A stretch of DNA of 64,000 bases from Mustela lutreola (GCF_030435805.1 NC_081298.1:29376501-29440500); one strand, 5' to 3'. Shown: positions 26,411 to 38,257, counted from the stretch's first letter. The notes: a model not told the origin generated them from the sequence alone. A program made the numbers and translations.

Positions 26411-27239
26411 AAAAGGTCTGACATTCCTCTCAGTCTCCAGAACAAGAGCAGAGCTTGCAGTGGGCCTCCAAGGCATCTTCCACTGCCCATCCTGTTTCTC
26501 CTGACCTGAGCTCCTCTCCGCTAAACACAAAATCTCTTCCCAGCTCTCTATGCCCACCTTGCATCCTTCAAGGACCAATCCAAATGCTGCCTCCCAGGAG
26601 AGCATCCCTGATAGCCCCTGGAGAGCAGGGGCCTGGGAGCACTTGGGTCAGGCTACTCCAGGGAGATTTCACTCTGAGGCTTCCCCAGGGGTTGGCCTGG
26701 AGGTGCCCTGGGGGCACAGATGGCAGAGTCCTGGGGGGGTCTCTGGGCCCAGACCTTGAGGAGATGCAGAGAGAATGCTGTGGGAATGCTCGTTAGGAGC
26801 AATGCAAAGAGGCAGTGAATCTAGACAGGAAAATCAGGAAGGGCTTCCCGGAAGAAGGGCTGAGGGAGAAAGGGGACTGAGGGCACTAGAGGGCTTTTGG
26901 GGTGCAGAGGTCTTCAGAACTTCTTGGTTGGGATGTGTGAGAGGAGATCCACCTTCTCTTGGTGTCAACGGGGGAAGGGAGCCATCTCCTAGATCCTGGC
27001 TCTGGTGAAGCTGGTGTTTAAGGACTGAGGGGGCTGACAGCGCCCCCCCTACCCCAGCACACACACGCGCGCACACACGAGCTTTCGCGCTGGGGAGTGG
27101 GGGTGTTCGCCATTCACCAGCAGTCCACGGCCCGCAGCGCCAGTAGATAGAGACCCTAACCACAAGCTGTCCTGAGGAGGTGCCCAAGGGTCTCTGTGGT
27201 GCAGGAAATACCTCTCGCATCTTCCCTAGCTCCCTACCA

Positions 27240-27760
27240 GCGCGTGTGGCCCCGGGGGGCGGGGCGCAGAGGGAAGAGGTGACATAATCCGGGCCGCACC
27301 CCCTCCGGCCGCCACCTCCCCCCAGGCCTGGTGAAGCATCCATGACATCATCGGCCTTATCTCCACTCCCCTCCCCCGCCCCGGGACCCCAGCAGCGGGA
27401 CGCACCCCCTCCCCAGCTCCGGGTCCGGCAGGACGAGCATCGCAGTGCAGCGGGCACGGCGACAGGTCGGAGCCGGGAGGGGTGCCGCGGTGGGCCGGCC
27501 TCACTTACTCGCTGCCTCAGGGTCCAGCGCGGGGTCCTCGGAGCGGGCACCACCGGCCCGGCTCGCTGGCGCAGCCCGAAGCCCGCCCGGCGGGGCGCGC
27601 GGCGCGGGCCCGGCTCGGCTCCGCGCCCCTCCCGCTCCCCGCCCGGGCCCCGCCCACCCGCGGCTGCGGCAAACGCGGGCCCGCCCTCCGGCCACGCCCC
27701 CCAGGGCCGCCAATCCCCAGGCTGGGGCGGGACGCAGCGCCTTAACCCTTTTGGAGCTGC
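27240..27760 (-). promoter_or_regulatory. LZTS3: LZTS3 CpG-island promoter
   Basis: Dense CpG with many GC boxes. A CCAAT box in reverse orientation to the gene (gccaatc) lies at about 27708-27713. A CRE-like TGACATCA motif near 27350 lies inside the transcribed side. CRE motifs are common in activity-regulated neuronal promoters, but no function is shown here. Confidence 0.7.
27509..27690 (-). other. LZTS3: LZTS3 untranslated exon 1
   Basis: The minus strand shows GCAGCGA|GTAAGTGAGG, a near-consensus donor with the last exonic base at 27509. It points to the acceptor at 22437. The 5' limit is only a guess from the GC-box and CCAAT positions. Confidence 0.55.
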
Positions 27761-28599
27761 GTCGGGGTTCGCGCGTGGGACCCCTCTATCTCACCCTCTC
27801 CAGGGCTGCGTAAATCGGTACGAGGCCCTCTGCTCGTTGCCTGTTACCCACCCCCAAACCCCTTGGGTTCAGCCCCAGGCTCTGATCTAATAAATTCAGT
27901 GGGACAGAGCCCTCCGCCACTTCTTTGGCAATTGGGAGGAGCCTCTCCGGTTTGGGGAAGGGGCTCTCACTGTGGACCCCGACCCCCATTCCTCTCCCGC
28001 TCCTGCTCTTCCGGACGCGGCCTCCCAGCGGACGCCGTGAGACTGCAAGTCTGCAAGGTGGGGGCGGGGCGAGCCCTCCCGGGGGGATCCGACACCGCGG
28101 AGGGAAGACCCGCTTGGGCGCGGAGACCGCAGGCCGGCGTGTAAGGGGCTTTGAAGGGCGGTGACTCTGTCCGGCAGCAAACGGAGCCTGTTTGAAACTT
28201 GCTGCTGCGGAGGCAGTAGAAGAAGGGCAGCAAGGAAAAAGATACACATTACAATCCAGCAAGGTGTGAGTGCTTTCACCCAGTGCCCCACACCTGGCAT
28301 GAGACCTGGCCCCGACGCCCACGCTGCATCCGGAGGCCAGTGGGAGTTAGATGAGGACTTAGTCCCTACCCGGAGTATCAGTTTCGCACGCGCCTGCTTC
28401 GTTCTGTACCGGGAGCGATCATTCAGCACCGGCTGGCCCGGGAGGGCTGCCGGGAGGAAGCCGGCCGGGACTGGAGGTCTTAGCTTCGAATTCGATGAAT
28501 ATGGCGGGGAAGCAAACGAAGCGTAGGGTTCAGCATTAGTGAAAGCCTGGAGGCACAAACGGTCTGTCCGAAAAACTGCAGCGCCTCCACTCTAGGGGA

Positions 28600-29620
28600 T
28601 TTAACCCGTAGTATATTCGTTGTTATTTGGTCATTGCTGATTTGTTTGATTATCAGTCATCCCATTTTATAGTACATATTTCTTGCTATTACCTGTTTTC
28701 TGGATTTTTCCATATTTGCTTTTGTTTTCTATAGTGGTCTGCAAGATAGAAAGCCTGTTTTTAATTCTCCTGGTGGTTGCCTTTGAGTTTATCAAGTAAA
28801 AATACAGTTTTTTCACAAATCATTATAGTCAATGACAAATCATTCCTTTTTATATTCCTCTTTATGTAATGACAAATTTAATGTGCTTTTCCATCTCGAG
28901 GCCTGCTGCCCTCATACCTACTTATATCTGTCCCTTTAATCCAGGATGATAGACCCAGTTTTGTTTACACTTCTTTTTCAAGCCACAAATGCTGTTTTTC
29001 ATCATTGTCTTTGGCTTTTGCCAACTCTTTAATTGGTATCAATGTCACTGCCAGTTTTTATGCTCTAATTTTCCTATTCCTCAGTCAGACCCATCTCTCA
29101 TTTTATTGGTGATTTCAGGGAAGACTCCTGAATGTATTTTTCCTATGCCTTTTCCCTAGGTAAAATGCCTTTCTACTGTCTTTACACACTAATATACCTT
29201 ATGGCTTGACTGTTTATAGAATTTTTGCATCTCCAAGACTCTCTTGTCCTTATCCCATTGTCTTTTGGGTCGTAAAATGGTAGCAAGTACACCCAAAACT
29301 AACATAAAGTTAATATGTCAATTTTATCTCCAAACAAGGTACCAAAGCTGGTCAGTTCTGTGTTAAGTGAGCAATTTGCCCAGTGCTTCTTAGGATTTTT
29401 CTTTATCCTTAAAAGTTAAATATTTACCAGCAGAAGTCTATTAATTTTCCAGAAAAGAAGTGGTTCTTTCAGCTTAGAAAAGTTTTCTTCTAATACGTTC
29501 CTGTCCATTCTTTGAACAGGGTTGCTTTGGGCTTTTTTTTTTTTTTTTTTTCTCTCCTAAAATTATCACATTAGATTACCACTGTCAAATAAATCTCTTC
29601 ATCCTTTTTCTCTGCATTCT
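28600..29620. other. AT-rich unassigned sequence
   Basis: T-rich on the plus strand, with no sustained frame and a long T run at 29535-29552. It may be an old LINE on the minus strand, but I could not match it to a family. Confidence 0.4.
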
Positions 29621-29624
29621 GAGA

Positions 29625-29754
29625 GAGTTTTTCTTCACAAGCAAGGAGCCCACTGAACAGAGAGCCAGACAGGAGGCTCCATCCCAGGATCCCAGGATCA
29701 TGACCCAAGCTGCCCAAGCCAGACACTCAACTGACTGAGCCACGCAGGTGCCCC
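29625..29754 (-). mobile_element. Old Can-SINE, minus orientation, partial
   Basis: The head complement gactgagccacgcaggtgcccc and an internal ccatcccaggatcccaggat are clear. The 3' part is degraded. Confidence 0.7.
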
Positions 29755-29934
29755 TAATTCTGCTTGTTATATCTTCCTTTTTTCTTACCCAATTTCCAAC
29801 CCACCTCTGTCTTGATCTCAGTTAATCTCTTTTTAGTTTTCTGTTCCTATTTTATAGAGAATGTGGTTTTGCATTTTAAGAAGAACAACAGGTTAATAAG
29901 GGAGTATCCTAGCTGATTCTGTTCTAATGTATAT

Positions 29935-30250
29935 GAAAGTCTTGATAAAGTGGACCATTTTCGGGGAAATACAATTACAAAAATAAGAAGGATATTGAAA
30001 ACATTATCTAAGAAATGTGTCCAAAAAAAGGCTCTGGGCTCAGATGGTTTAATGGAAGGATTGTCTCAAACTCTCAGTGAATCCTTACCCTGTAAATTTG
30101 TATTACAGCCCAGAAAAGTTAGAAAGCTATTTCATTTTATGAGACTATAATTCTCCTTATACCAATTCCTAATAAAGATAGCATAAAAGGGAAAACAGCA
30201 AACCAATTATACTTATCAATTCTGGGGGAGAAATTGCTAAAGACAACTCA
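29935..30250 (+). mobile_element. Degraded L1/HAL1-type ORF2 fragment
   Basis: Plus-strand segments read like L1 reverse transcriptase: ggctctgggctcagatggtt (the G-x-DG-L/F motif) and ctccttataccaattcctaa (IPIPNKD-like). Confidence 0.6.
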
Positions 30251-31383
30251 AGGAAATAAAGTTAAGTATGACTGTATATGAAATTAGTGCATGAGTTTGT
30301 TAAGTGAGAAAAAGAAAAAACCAAACAGTTGTCATAATGTATGCCAAAAAGTCATTCAAAAATCAGTGCCCAAAAAGAACCCTCCTGATTAACCAGAAAC
30401 AGTTGAAGTTAAGATTCGCTATTTTGTGTCTTGACATCTGGTAAAATCAGGAGTGCCTCAAATAGCTGAACTGAACATTGCCTTTGCCAAATAATCCTCC
30501 TTATCAAATCAACCAGGTGCCGTTTCTGCTTATCTCTGAGAGCAGGTCTCAGTTCTTTGCCAGCCTGTGGAATCATTCAAACAAACCAATCACATTCCCT
30601 GCAGGGACAACAGGCACACCTCAGCCTCTTACTGCTACAAAGCTTGTCTGTCCTCTGGCTCTTCACTGCATTTGTGAGTGTGACACCTGGATGTCCCCAT
30701 GTGGCTTGTGGGGTCCTCCTCCTTCCCTGAGCCATGAGGATAGGGGACTGACAAACCCCTGTTGGTCCCACCTGTCCAGTGTCAGGGGCTGTATTTGGCC
30801 CCCGTAACCCTAGGGTGGGAACTCCTTCCTCACCAATGGTAAAGAGGAGGCGATTAAAACAAAAGTCTATTATTACAATAAAGCTGGGAGGGGGAGAGTG
30901 TATCAGACTGACAAAACTTAAAAACTGATGATACTGCATGGTGGTGAGGCTGTAGGGAAACAGGAACTCACGGTGTTTTTGAGAGTATAAATTGGTACAA
31001 CCTTTTGGGAGGACAGTTCGGTCATAGATATATAAAAATGTGCAAAGTGCATATCCTCAGACTTAGCAATTCCATTATGGGAAGAAATGCTGTCACAAAT
31101 AATATGATAGATGTACAAAGAGAAGTCACTGACATACTGACTGTAATAGAAACATTTAAACGTAAGTACTATTAATGGAAGAATGAGTAAATGAATCACA
31201 ATGCATCCAGTGCAATGTAACAATCATGATGTAAAAGAATGGCATAGTTGTCTATTTGTTGACATAAATGACTATAGTAAGTGAAAATAAAGCATGGAGC
31301 AGAATCATATGTATGCATGCTCTAACTCTTCTATTATTTTATTTATTTATTTATTTATTTATTAAATATTTCTTTATTTCCGG

Positions 31384-31580
31384 GAGCCTGGGTGGCTCAG
31401 TAGGTTAAGCATCTGACTCTTGATTTCACCTCAGGTCATGATCTCAGGATGGTGAGATCAAGCCCAGAGCTGGGCTCTGCACTCAGAAAGGAGTCAGCTT
31501 GCCCTTCTCCCTCTGCTCCTCCCCTCCCCCGCCCCTGCTTGTTCTGTCTCTCTATCTCTCAAATAAACACAATCTTTAAA
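31384..31580 (+). mobile_element. Can-SINE (general caniform type)
   Basis: gagcctgggtggctcagtag, ttaagcatctgactcttgat, a pyrimidine tract and a tail of caaataaacacaatcttta. Not the young mustelid subtype. Confidence 0.8.
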
Positions 31581-31584
31581 AATA

Positions 31585-31690
31585 TATTTATTTATTTAAG
31601 TAATCTCTATGCCCAATGTGGGGCTCAAACTCACAACCCCAATATCAAGACTCACATAATCTTCCAACTGAGCCAGCCAGGCTCCCCATC
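31585..31690 (-). mobile_element. Short tRNA-Lys-like SINE, minus
   Basis: aagtaatctctatgcccaat, gtggggctcaaactcacaac, then aactgagccagccaggctcc. This is the reverse-complement short SINE. Confidence 0.75.
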
Positions 31691-32478
31691 TTATTTTAGT
31701 AAGAATGTATATGTACCTGCATAGAAAAGTGGAAAAAATGCACATCCAACTATTAGTAGTGACTACTTTGAGATGGTGGGATTACAGGAAGGAGGGCAGA
31801 AGAGAAGATTCTAGGCACTTCTGTAATGTTTGCATTTTTTTTTTTTTTTTACAACAAGCATGTATTACTTTTGTAAAAAAAAAATTTGAAAAGATAATGC
31901 AATTTGCTTGGAAAAGTAAACAGGTGAAGAAGCTCTGAAAATTTAGAAATAGCAGGCTATTAATATATTAAATATCTGCTCAAAAACCCCTGCTCCAATA
32001 GGGGTTTGCAGTCTAGTGGGAAGAGACAGTAAGTAATATATAGTGGATTAGAAAGTGCCAACTACTAAGGAGAAATTGAGATTGCTGGGGGAATCCCAAT
32101 TCGGAATAAGATGGAAGGCCGCCCTGCAGAAGTGGCATTCAAATTAAAGACTTGGAAGCGAGGGAGCAAGCCAAGTGTAAATCTGGAGGTTTGTAGAATG
32201 CAGTCATTTTCTGTATAATAAAATGAACTCTCTTTTCAGTATTTTCTTGTTTTTATGCACCAACTAAAGCTTTCAAATAGAAAAAGCTACTTAAACCTAA
32301 TTATAATTAGTTTTACAAGATCAATAACTACGTGAAGAATTAACAGTGTTCAAGGTTTACCCTTTTGAATGGCACTTGCCCTATACTATAGTTCTACCCA
32401 ATCTATAAAGAGATCATTCTAAATCATAGGAAAAGATGAAATGCTCCCTAATTCATTTTATAAAGGTAGAATAATCTT

Positions 32479-32681
32479 TTTTTTTTTTTAAGATTTATTT
32501 ATTTATTTGACCGAGAGAGAGAGAGAGAGAACACAAGTAGGCAGAGAGGCAGGCAGAGGGGTAAGAGGAAGTAGGCTCTCGGCTGAGCAAAGAGCCCGAA
32601 GTGGGGCTCAATCCCAGGACTCTGAGATCATGACCTGAGCCAAAGGCAGACGCTCAAACAACTGAGCCACCCAAGCGACCC
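32479..32681 (-). mobile_element. Can-SINE with 17-bp target-site duplication
   Basis: A full minus-orientation element. AAAGGTAGAATAATCTT flanks it at 32462-32478 and 32682-32698, an exact duplication. Confidence 0.92.
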
Positions 32682-32815
32682 AAAGGTAGAATAATCTTAA
32701 TACCAAAATATGAAAAATAATATAAAAGAAGAAAAATTGTGATTGATTAATCATCTGTCTTCCCCACTAACTTGTAGCATCTATATAGACAAGATACTTT
32801 AAAATTTCATATCTT

Positions 32816-32998
32816 GGGGTGCCTGGGTAGCTCAGCCTGACTCTTGATTTCGGCTCAGGCCATGATCTCGGAGTTGTGGGATGGAGCCCCAAGTCTGGCT
32901 CCACACTCAGCAGGGAGTCTACTGAAATTCTCTCCCTCTCCCTCTTCCCCCATCTCTCCACATGCTCTCCCTCTCAAATAAATGAAATCTATTTTAAA
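32816..32998 (+). mobile_element. Can-SINE, older
   Basis: ggggtgcctgggtagctcag, ctgactcttgatttcggctc, a pyrimidine-rich arm and a ctcaaataaatgaaatct tail. Confidence 0.8.
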
Positions 32999-33039
32999 GA
33001 TTTACTTATAATCTTTTTTAAAGACTATTTTTTTTAAAT

Positions 33040-33232
33040 CTTTTTTAAAAGATTTTATGTGTTTATTTGAGAGAGAGAGAGAGCAAGAAAGAGAGCACAA
33101 GCACGGGGAATGGCAGGAGAAGCCGACTCCCCGCTGAGCAGAGAACCCATGGTGGGGCTGGAGCCCACTGCAGGGCTTGATCCCAGGACCCCGAGACCAT
33201 GAGCTTAACCAACTGAGCTACCCAGGCACCCC
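33040..33232 (-). mobile_element. Can-SINE, minus orientation
   Basis: aaaagattttatgtgtttat, a GA-rich tract and accaactgagctacccaggcacccc. A second tail-like stretch (caaataaacaaaaaaatc) follows directly, suggesting insertion into another SINE tail. Confidence 0.8.
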
Positions 33233-33295
33233 TCAAATAAACAAAAAAATCTTTTAAAAAAATTCCATATCCCCATCTTAATACTCTGGTAAATA

Positions 33296-33490
33296 GGGGC
33301 ACCTGGGTGGCTCAGGGGGTTAAAGCCCTGCCTTTGGCTCAGGTCCTGATCTCAGGGTCCTGGGACCGAGCCCCAAGTTGGGCTCTCTGCTGGGCGGGAA
33401 GCCTGCTTCCCCCTTTCTCTCTCTCTGCCTGCCTCTCTGCCTACTTGTGATCTCTGTCAAATAAATAAATAAAATCTTAAAAATATATAT
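33296..33490 (+). mobile_element. Young Can-SINE with short target-site duplication
   Basis: A complete element. TCTGGTAAATAG lies on both sides (33285-33296 and 33491-33502). It sits at the 5' edge of the MaLR-like LTR that follows. Confidence 0.88.
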
Positions 33491-34080
33491 TCTGGTAAAT
33501 AGAATTAATGAACCCCCAAATATATCCAAGTCCTAATCCCCTGAACCTGTAAACATGTTAGGTTACATGGCAAAGGAGAATTAAGCTTGTAGACAGAATT
33601 AAGGTTTCTAATCAGCTAACCTTAAAATAGGGAGATTAGGGGTGATCAGTCAGTACAGCATGCAATCTTGATCTCCAGTTGTAAATTTGAGCCCCATGGT
33701 GGGTGTAGAAATTACTTAAAAATAAAAATCTTTATTAAAAAAGAGATTAGCCTGGATTATCCAGAGGGCCCAGTGTAGTCATAAGGATCCTTACAAGTGG
33801 ATGAGGAAGGCAGAAGTCGGGGCGGGGGGCATATGACTAAGGAAGAATGGTTAGTGATACAGGGTAGCTGGCTTTACATATGGAGGAAAAGGACCACAGG
33901 CCAAGGGATGTGACTTGAAGATGGAGTAGAGCCTCCAGAAAGAAACAACTCTATGTTGATCTCAGCCTGGTAAGACCCATATCGGACTTGTACAGAACTA
34001 AAGATAGGAAATTGTGTTGTTCTATGTCGCTAAGTTTGTGGTAATTTGTTACAGCAGTACTAGAAACCTAATGCAAATGG
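33491..34080 (+). mobile_element. Fossil solitary LTR, ERVL-MaLR (MLT1-like)
   Basis: aacccccaaatatatccaag and tcctaatcccctgaacctgt, then gggcccagtgtagtcataag, and the end gtggtaatttgttacagcag follow the MLT1-type LTR consensus order. No internal region is present, so it is a solo LTR. A short SINE (33650-33748) is inserted in it. Divergence is consistent with an early placental-mammal age. Confidence 0.75.
33650..33748 (+). mobile_element. Short tRNA-Lys-like SINE inside the LTR
   Basis: ggggtgatcagtcagtacag, tgagccccatggtgggtgta and an A-rich tail. The GAGATTAG motif before it (ggagattagg) is repeated after it (gagattagcc), which fits a target-site duplication. Confidence 0.7.
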
Positions 34081-36200
34081 GTAACAGACACTCGAATTCA
34101 TTTGTTGAATGGTGAATGAAACTGCAAAAACCCTTGGGTCTACAGACAATTGGGTAAAAGGGAAATCATTCACAGAATACAAATGGCCAACCAGCCATGG
34201 AAAACATCTCTAGGCCTGCTGATATTGAAGAGATGCAAATGAAAACCTACCATTTAACAGACAACCTGACCCTTTGGGGTCCTACCCACCAAGTTATCCA
34301 GAAGTGAATGTGGGGCTTCTCTAGGATGACTAGGCAGTGACCTCCAAATGCCAAATGGGGGGCAGTGGGAGGGCAGACATGGCACTTTAATCCATGCTTA
34401 AGTTTGGATGTTTGTACTAAAGCTTTTTAGAGCTGTGCTTGTTTTATGAGGAAATAAAAACCTCTAGAATTGGGCCAAAAATTCCTGGGCATGACTAGTA
34501 AAGGCCTTGGAGGTTATCCAGACCCATATAAAACTATAACTGAAACATTTATGATCCAAGTATGCTGGAGTGTTTTACATGGGGTTTTATAAGCTGATGA
34601 GCTGATGCTTGCACATATAAGCTGATGAGCTGATGCTTGCACATACCCCCACAGGACCCTTGAGAAATAAAGGTTAAAGGGAAAAATACTAAAAACTTAC
34701 TAGACTGTATACTCCTTTTAAACACTCTTCTTTACTAATTGCATGTTTTTCCCAATAGAAGATAGTTTTTGCTTTTCTGTTCTCAAGGATCCCTAGAATT
34801 TTTTTGTTTTTACGTAACTAATGCTTTGTTTATATAATACGAATGATAAAACTTATTTGTATCTATACGGTGTAAACCCCATTGCAAGATATTTAGAAAT
34901 AAAGCATAAACAAATACAAGCCACCATCCTATCACCCACCTCTTACGTGAGTTTTATAAACTCACATCTATTTGTGAAGCATGTTGTTCTTCTTAAAGTC
35001 CTAAGCAGAATAATAAGGATTATTGCATCATGGAATTATGGTTATACCCAAATCTTTAATCAGTCTTACAGAAACATTCAGACTCCAAAAATATTGCCAG
35101 ATTTAATTTTTGTAAAAGCTGGGATAAATCTGTCTAGCAGAAAGCCTTCTTTGTTAACTTTTTACATTGCAGATGATAATCACTCCAAACTAAATGAGAT
35201 AGCTAGGTGAGATTTTTATTACCTGCCTTTGGGCGCTAAACTTCCCATGTGTCCTTATCATTTATTAACTTCTCTCTTGAGTTATCATAGTTAAGTGGTG
35301 ATGGATTCTATGCTCAATAACTTCTCATCTATTCATATTTGTTATAACGGTCTATTTTGATATGAGGCAACAGGCACAAACTGCAGGGTACATAAAGACA
35401 GCTGCCAAAGTAGACATCAAGCCTGTGTCCACCCAGCTGTGCTGTTCTATAAACCATAGGGTTTAGCTCAACTCCAAAGTGGCCAGACTAACCTCGTTGA
35501 TGAGGAACAAGGAGAAATCAAGTAACTTAAGTATTAAATTTCAGGGACTCGGTGACAATACAGTTGGAGCATAACTAGTTTTAGTTCTTGTATTATTATT
35601 ACTATAAAGGATGTGTTTTTATACCACTATGTTAGCAATGTAAGTCAAGAAAAGTTAAAATGACTAAAACCAGCCAGTAAATCTAACCTGTTATATATAA
35701 AAGATCATATATAAACAAATTTAATGTTACTGTATTGATACCCGTTAGGTTCTAAGGTTGCCTTAGGCATTTTGCTCTAGAGAGTAATCCGATAATGTAT
35801 AATAAGCCAAAAATTATGTATGGTGTCAGGATAAACCAAGTAAAACTATTTTTCAGTGTCACTACTGTAGTCTAAGTTGTTTTTGGCACAACCCTGTGTC
35901 ATATATTATACATGTTATATACGATACACAGCTCTGCATCCAGATACTGATCTTGTCCTGTCCTCAATGTAAAAGGAACAGGCTTCTAGAATGCTGCTTT
36001 TTCAGACTGTAGGCTGAGTTCTGTGAGTGGGTAATGAAATCAATGTAGTCACCATCAGCTCTGGCACAGATCAGAGAAGCAAGTATCAACATGCATTAAC
36101 CACACTAAGCAAAACGCTAGGACACCTTAGCTTTAATGATCTCTATGCATGGGCATACAAACGTGGACTAAGTCCATGCTTGTAAGTCCAAATAAAAAAT
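34081..36200. other. Unassigned AT-rich sequence
   Basis: About 2 kb without SINEs. A 129-codon plus-strand frame at 34821-35210 (begins MLCLYNTNDKTY) has no domain I recognise and a composition like random AT-rich translation. The stretch ends with AATAAA at about 36190, then A/T-rich sequence and a SINE. This could be chance or the end of an old retrocopy of a 3' UTR. Confidence 0.4.
34590..34645. repeat. 28-bp tandem duplication
   Basis: Two identical copies in a row (34590-34617, 34618-34645). Each holds the doubled core AGCTGATG and ends in CTTGCACATA. Perfect identity implies recent origin. Confidence 0.9.
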
Positions 36201-36204
36201 GGAT

Positions 36205-36390
36205 TTTTAAAAAGATTTTATTTATTTATTTGACACAGAGAGAGAGAGAAGACACACACACAGCGAGAGAAGGAACACAAGCAGGGGGAGTGGGAGAGGG
36301 AGAACAGGCTTCCTGAAGAGCAGGGAGCCCCATGGGGGGTTTGATCCCAGGACCCAGGGATCATGACCTGAGCCAAAGGCAGAAAATCCA
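36205..36390 (-). mobile_element. Can-SINE, minus orientation, head missing
   Basis: aaagattttatttatttatt, gacacagagagagagagaga, then ggatcatgacctgagccaaa and an abrupt switch to ggcagaaaatccaaaatt. The last 30 or so bases of the tRNA-like head are absent. Confidence 0.8.
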
Positions 36391-36611
36391 AAATTGATTT
36401 CTTAATAAGAGATAATGTCAAGTAAGTTTGGAAAACACAGCCTCAGTGGATAATCTCCACTGGGGCTAGGGCTTGGGACAGCTGATGTCTGGGGCCAGCA
36501 CTTGTGAAGACTTGCGGTGGTACCCTCTGATGACGGAACAAAGGGGCTGATGGAGTAATGATGATTCGTGGGATATGAAGATTGCAAAGAAGGATTAAGA
36601 AATGAGTTCCT

Positions 36612-36768
36612 CCAGGTGCCTGGGTGTCTCAGGCAGTTAAGGGTCTGCCTTCGGCTCTGGACATGATCCCAGGTTGCCAGATTGAGCACTCCATCCAGCT
36701 GCCTTGCCCCCTGCCCCTCCCCCTGCTTGTGCGCACTCTATCTCTAATGAATAAAATCTTTAAAAAAT
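36612..36768 (+). mobile_element. Can-SINE, diverged
   Basis: ccaggtgcctgggtgtctca, then gggtctgccttcggctctgg, cccctgcttgtgcgcactct and the tail aatgaataaaatctttaa. Confidence 0.8.
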
Positions 36769-36779
36769 AATGAGCTACT

Positions 36780-37168
36780 CATTCAGAACACTACTTAAAA
36801 CATCACCCCCCCACTTCACTGAATATCACCCATATTTCTGGGCTCAGCAATCCCTGCCCTTCCCAACCAGGCCCCAACCTCCCTTTTCACCTACTCTCTC
36901 CTTTGCCCCAGGCTTTCCTGTTCCTCTAGCCAACACTGCACATCCCCTCAGTGAATCATAAGCCTTTACATTCTCGCACCTATCCTCCCCTCAGTCCAGA
37001 AGGCCTTACACAGATCAGTGTTTGGCCACACACCTGCTGGCTGGTCGCCCTATCAGATTAGCACCACTGCCCTGGGTGGATTGGGTCTTGTTTTGGCCAC
37101 TGCACTTCCCTGGGGTGCTTAGCATCCTGCCTTGCACCCAGTAGGCTCTCCGTAGATTATAAATGGTT
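36780..37168 (+). mobile_element. Possible L2 3'-end relic
   Basis: cagaaggccttacacagatc early and gcatcctgccttgcacccag, taggctctccgtagattata at the end resemble the L2 terminal region. Heavily diverged and uncertain. Confidence 0.35.
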
Positions 37169-37183
37169 AGTTTTGCTTTTTTA

Positions 37184-37393
37184 TTTTATTTATTTATTTT
37201 TAAAGATTTTATTTATTTATTTGACAGAGAGAGATCACAAGTAGGCAGAGAGGCAGGCAGAGAGAGAGAGAGAGAGGAGGAAGCAGGCCCCCCACTGAGC
37301 AGAGAGCCCGATGCGGGACTCAATCCCAGGACCCTGAGATCATGACCTGAGCCGAAGGCAGCGGCTTAACCCACTGAGCCACCCAAGCGCCCC
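37184..37393 (-). mobile_element. Young Can-SINE with 15-bp target-site duplication
   Basis: Full-length minus element. AGTTTTGCTTTTTTA lies at 37169-37183 and 37394-37408. Confidence 0.92.
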
Positions 37394-37649
37394 AGTTTTG
37401 CTTTTTTAAACACACTTTGAACGTGTTAAATAACTTGTGTTACAAAAATCCAACGTGCATCCCACATCCTATCCCACGGTGCCACTGTGTAGCCTGGGGG
37501 GGGTCACTCAATTGCCAGATGAATGGGGAGACTACTAGAGGCTTCAAAGGGCCCAGCTTTTTTAGCCCCTTTTCTGAAGCTTACCTTGAGCCAAGATCAT
37601 GGGATCATCTAGAGCTCATTGTGTTTATTTATTTACTTTAAAGTGATTT

Positions 37650-37841
37650 ATTTATTTTATTTTTAAAATATTTAATTTTATTTCAGAGAGAGAGAGAGAG
37701 ATCACAAGCAAAGTAGAAGGAGAGGGAGAAGCAGACTCCCAGCTGAGCAGGGAGCGGTACATAAGGCTCGATCCCAGGACGTGGGGATCATGACCTGAGC
37801 TGAAGGCAGACACTCAACCAACTGAACCACCCAGGTGCCCC
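37650..37841 (-). mobile_element. Can-SINE, minus orientation
   Basis: ttaattttatttcagagaga through cactcaaccaactgaaccac to ccaggtgcccc. It abuts another SINE directly. Confidence 0.85.
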
Positions 37842-38037
37842 AGTTTTATTTATTTTAGAGAGAGAGCGCACGCACGCATGAGTGGGAGGGCCAGAAGGAG
37901 AGGGAGAAAGAATACCAAGCAGACCCCGCACTGAGCACAGAGGAGCCCAACACTGGGCTTGATCCCACAACCCCGAGCTCACAACCTGAGCTGAAATTAA
38001 GGTCAGACACTCAACCGAATGCACCACCCAGGTGCCC
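37842..38037 (-). mobile_element. Can-SINE, minus orientation, abutting the previous one
   Basis: agttttatttattttagaga, a GA-rich middle and accacccaggtgcccc at the end. An older subtype. Confidence 0.82.
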
Positions 38038-38094
38038 CTATTTATTTTTAAAAAATGTTTTATTTTTAAGCCCTTCAAATGATCTTCTCCATGA

Positions 38095-38187
<93 letters not shown>

Positions 38188-38257
38188 TAAAGCATCTACT
38201 GTGATTATTTTTGTAATTTTGTCAATTATTAAATGACTACTTTCAAATTGAAAAAAT

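Larger units (their letters stand above)
30870..31905 (+). mobile_element. Old L1 (L1M-like) 3' end, interrupted by two SINEs
   Basis: gtataaattggtacaacctt, ttagcaattccattatggga and the late acaagcatgtattacttttg lie in L1 3'-end order. SINEs at 31384-31580 and 31585-31690 split it. Confidence 0.75.

Noticed and set aside
27342-28558. Several overlapping 120-220-codon frames near the LZTS3 promoter
   Set aside because: GC-driven open frames on both strands of a CpG island, with no family resemblance.
34821-35210. 129-codon frame in AT-rich DNA, considered as a gene or virus-like relic
   Set aside because: No motif of any protein family, and the composition is that expected from translating AT-rich DNA. 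I kept it only as part of an unassigned segment.
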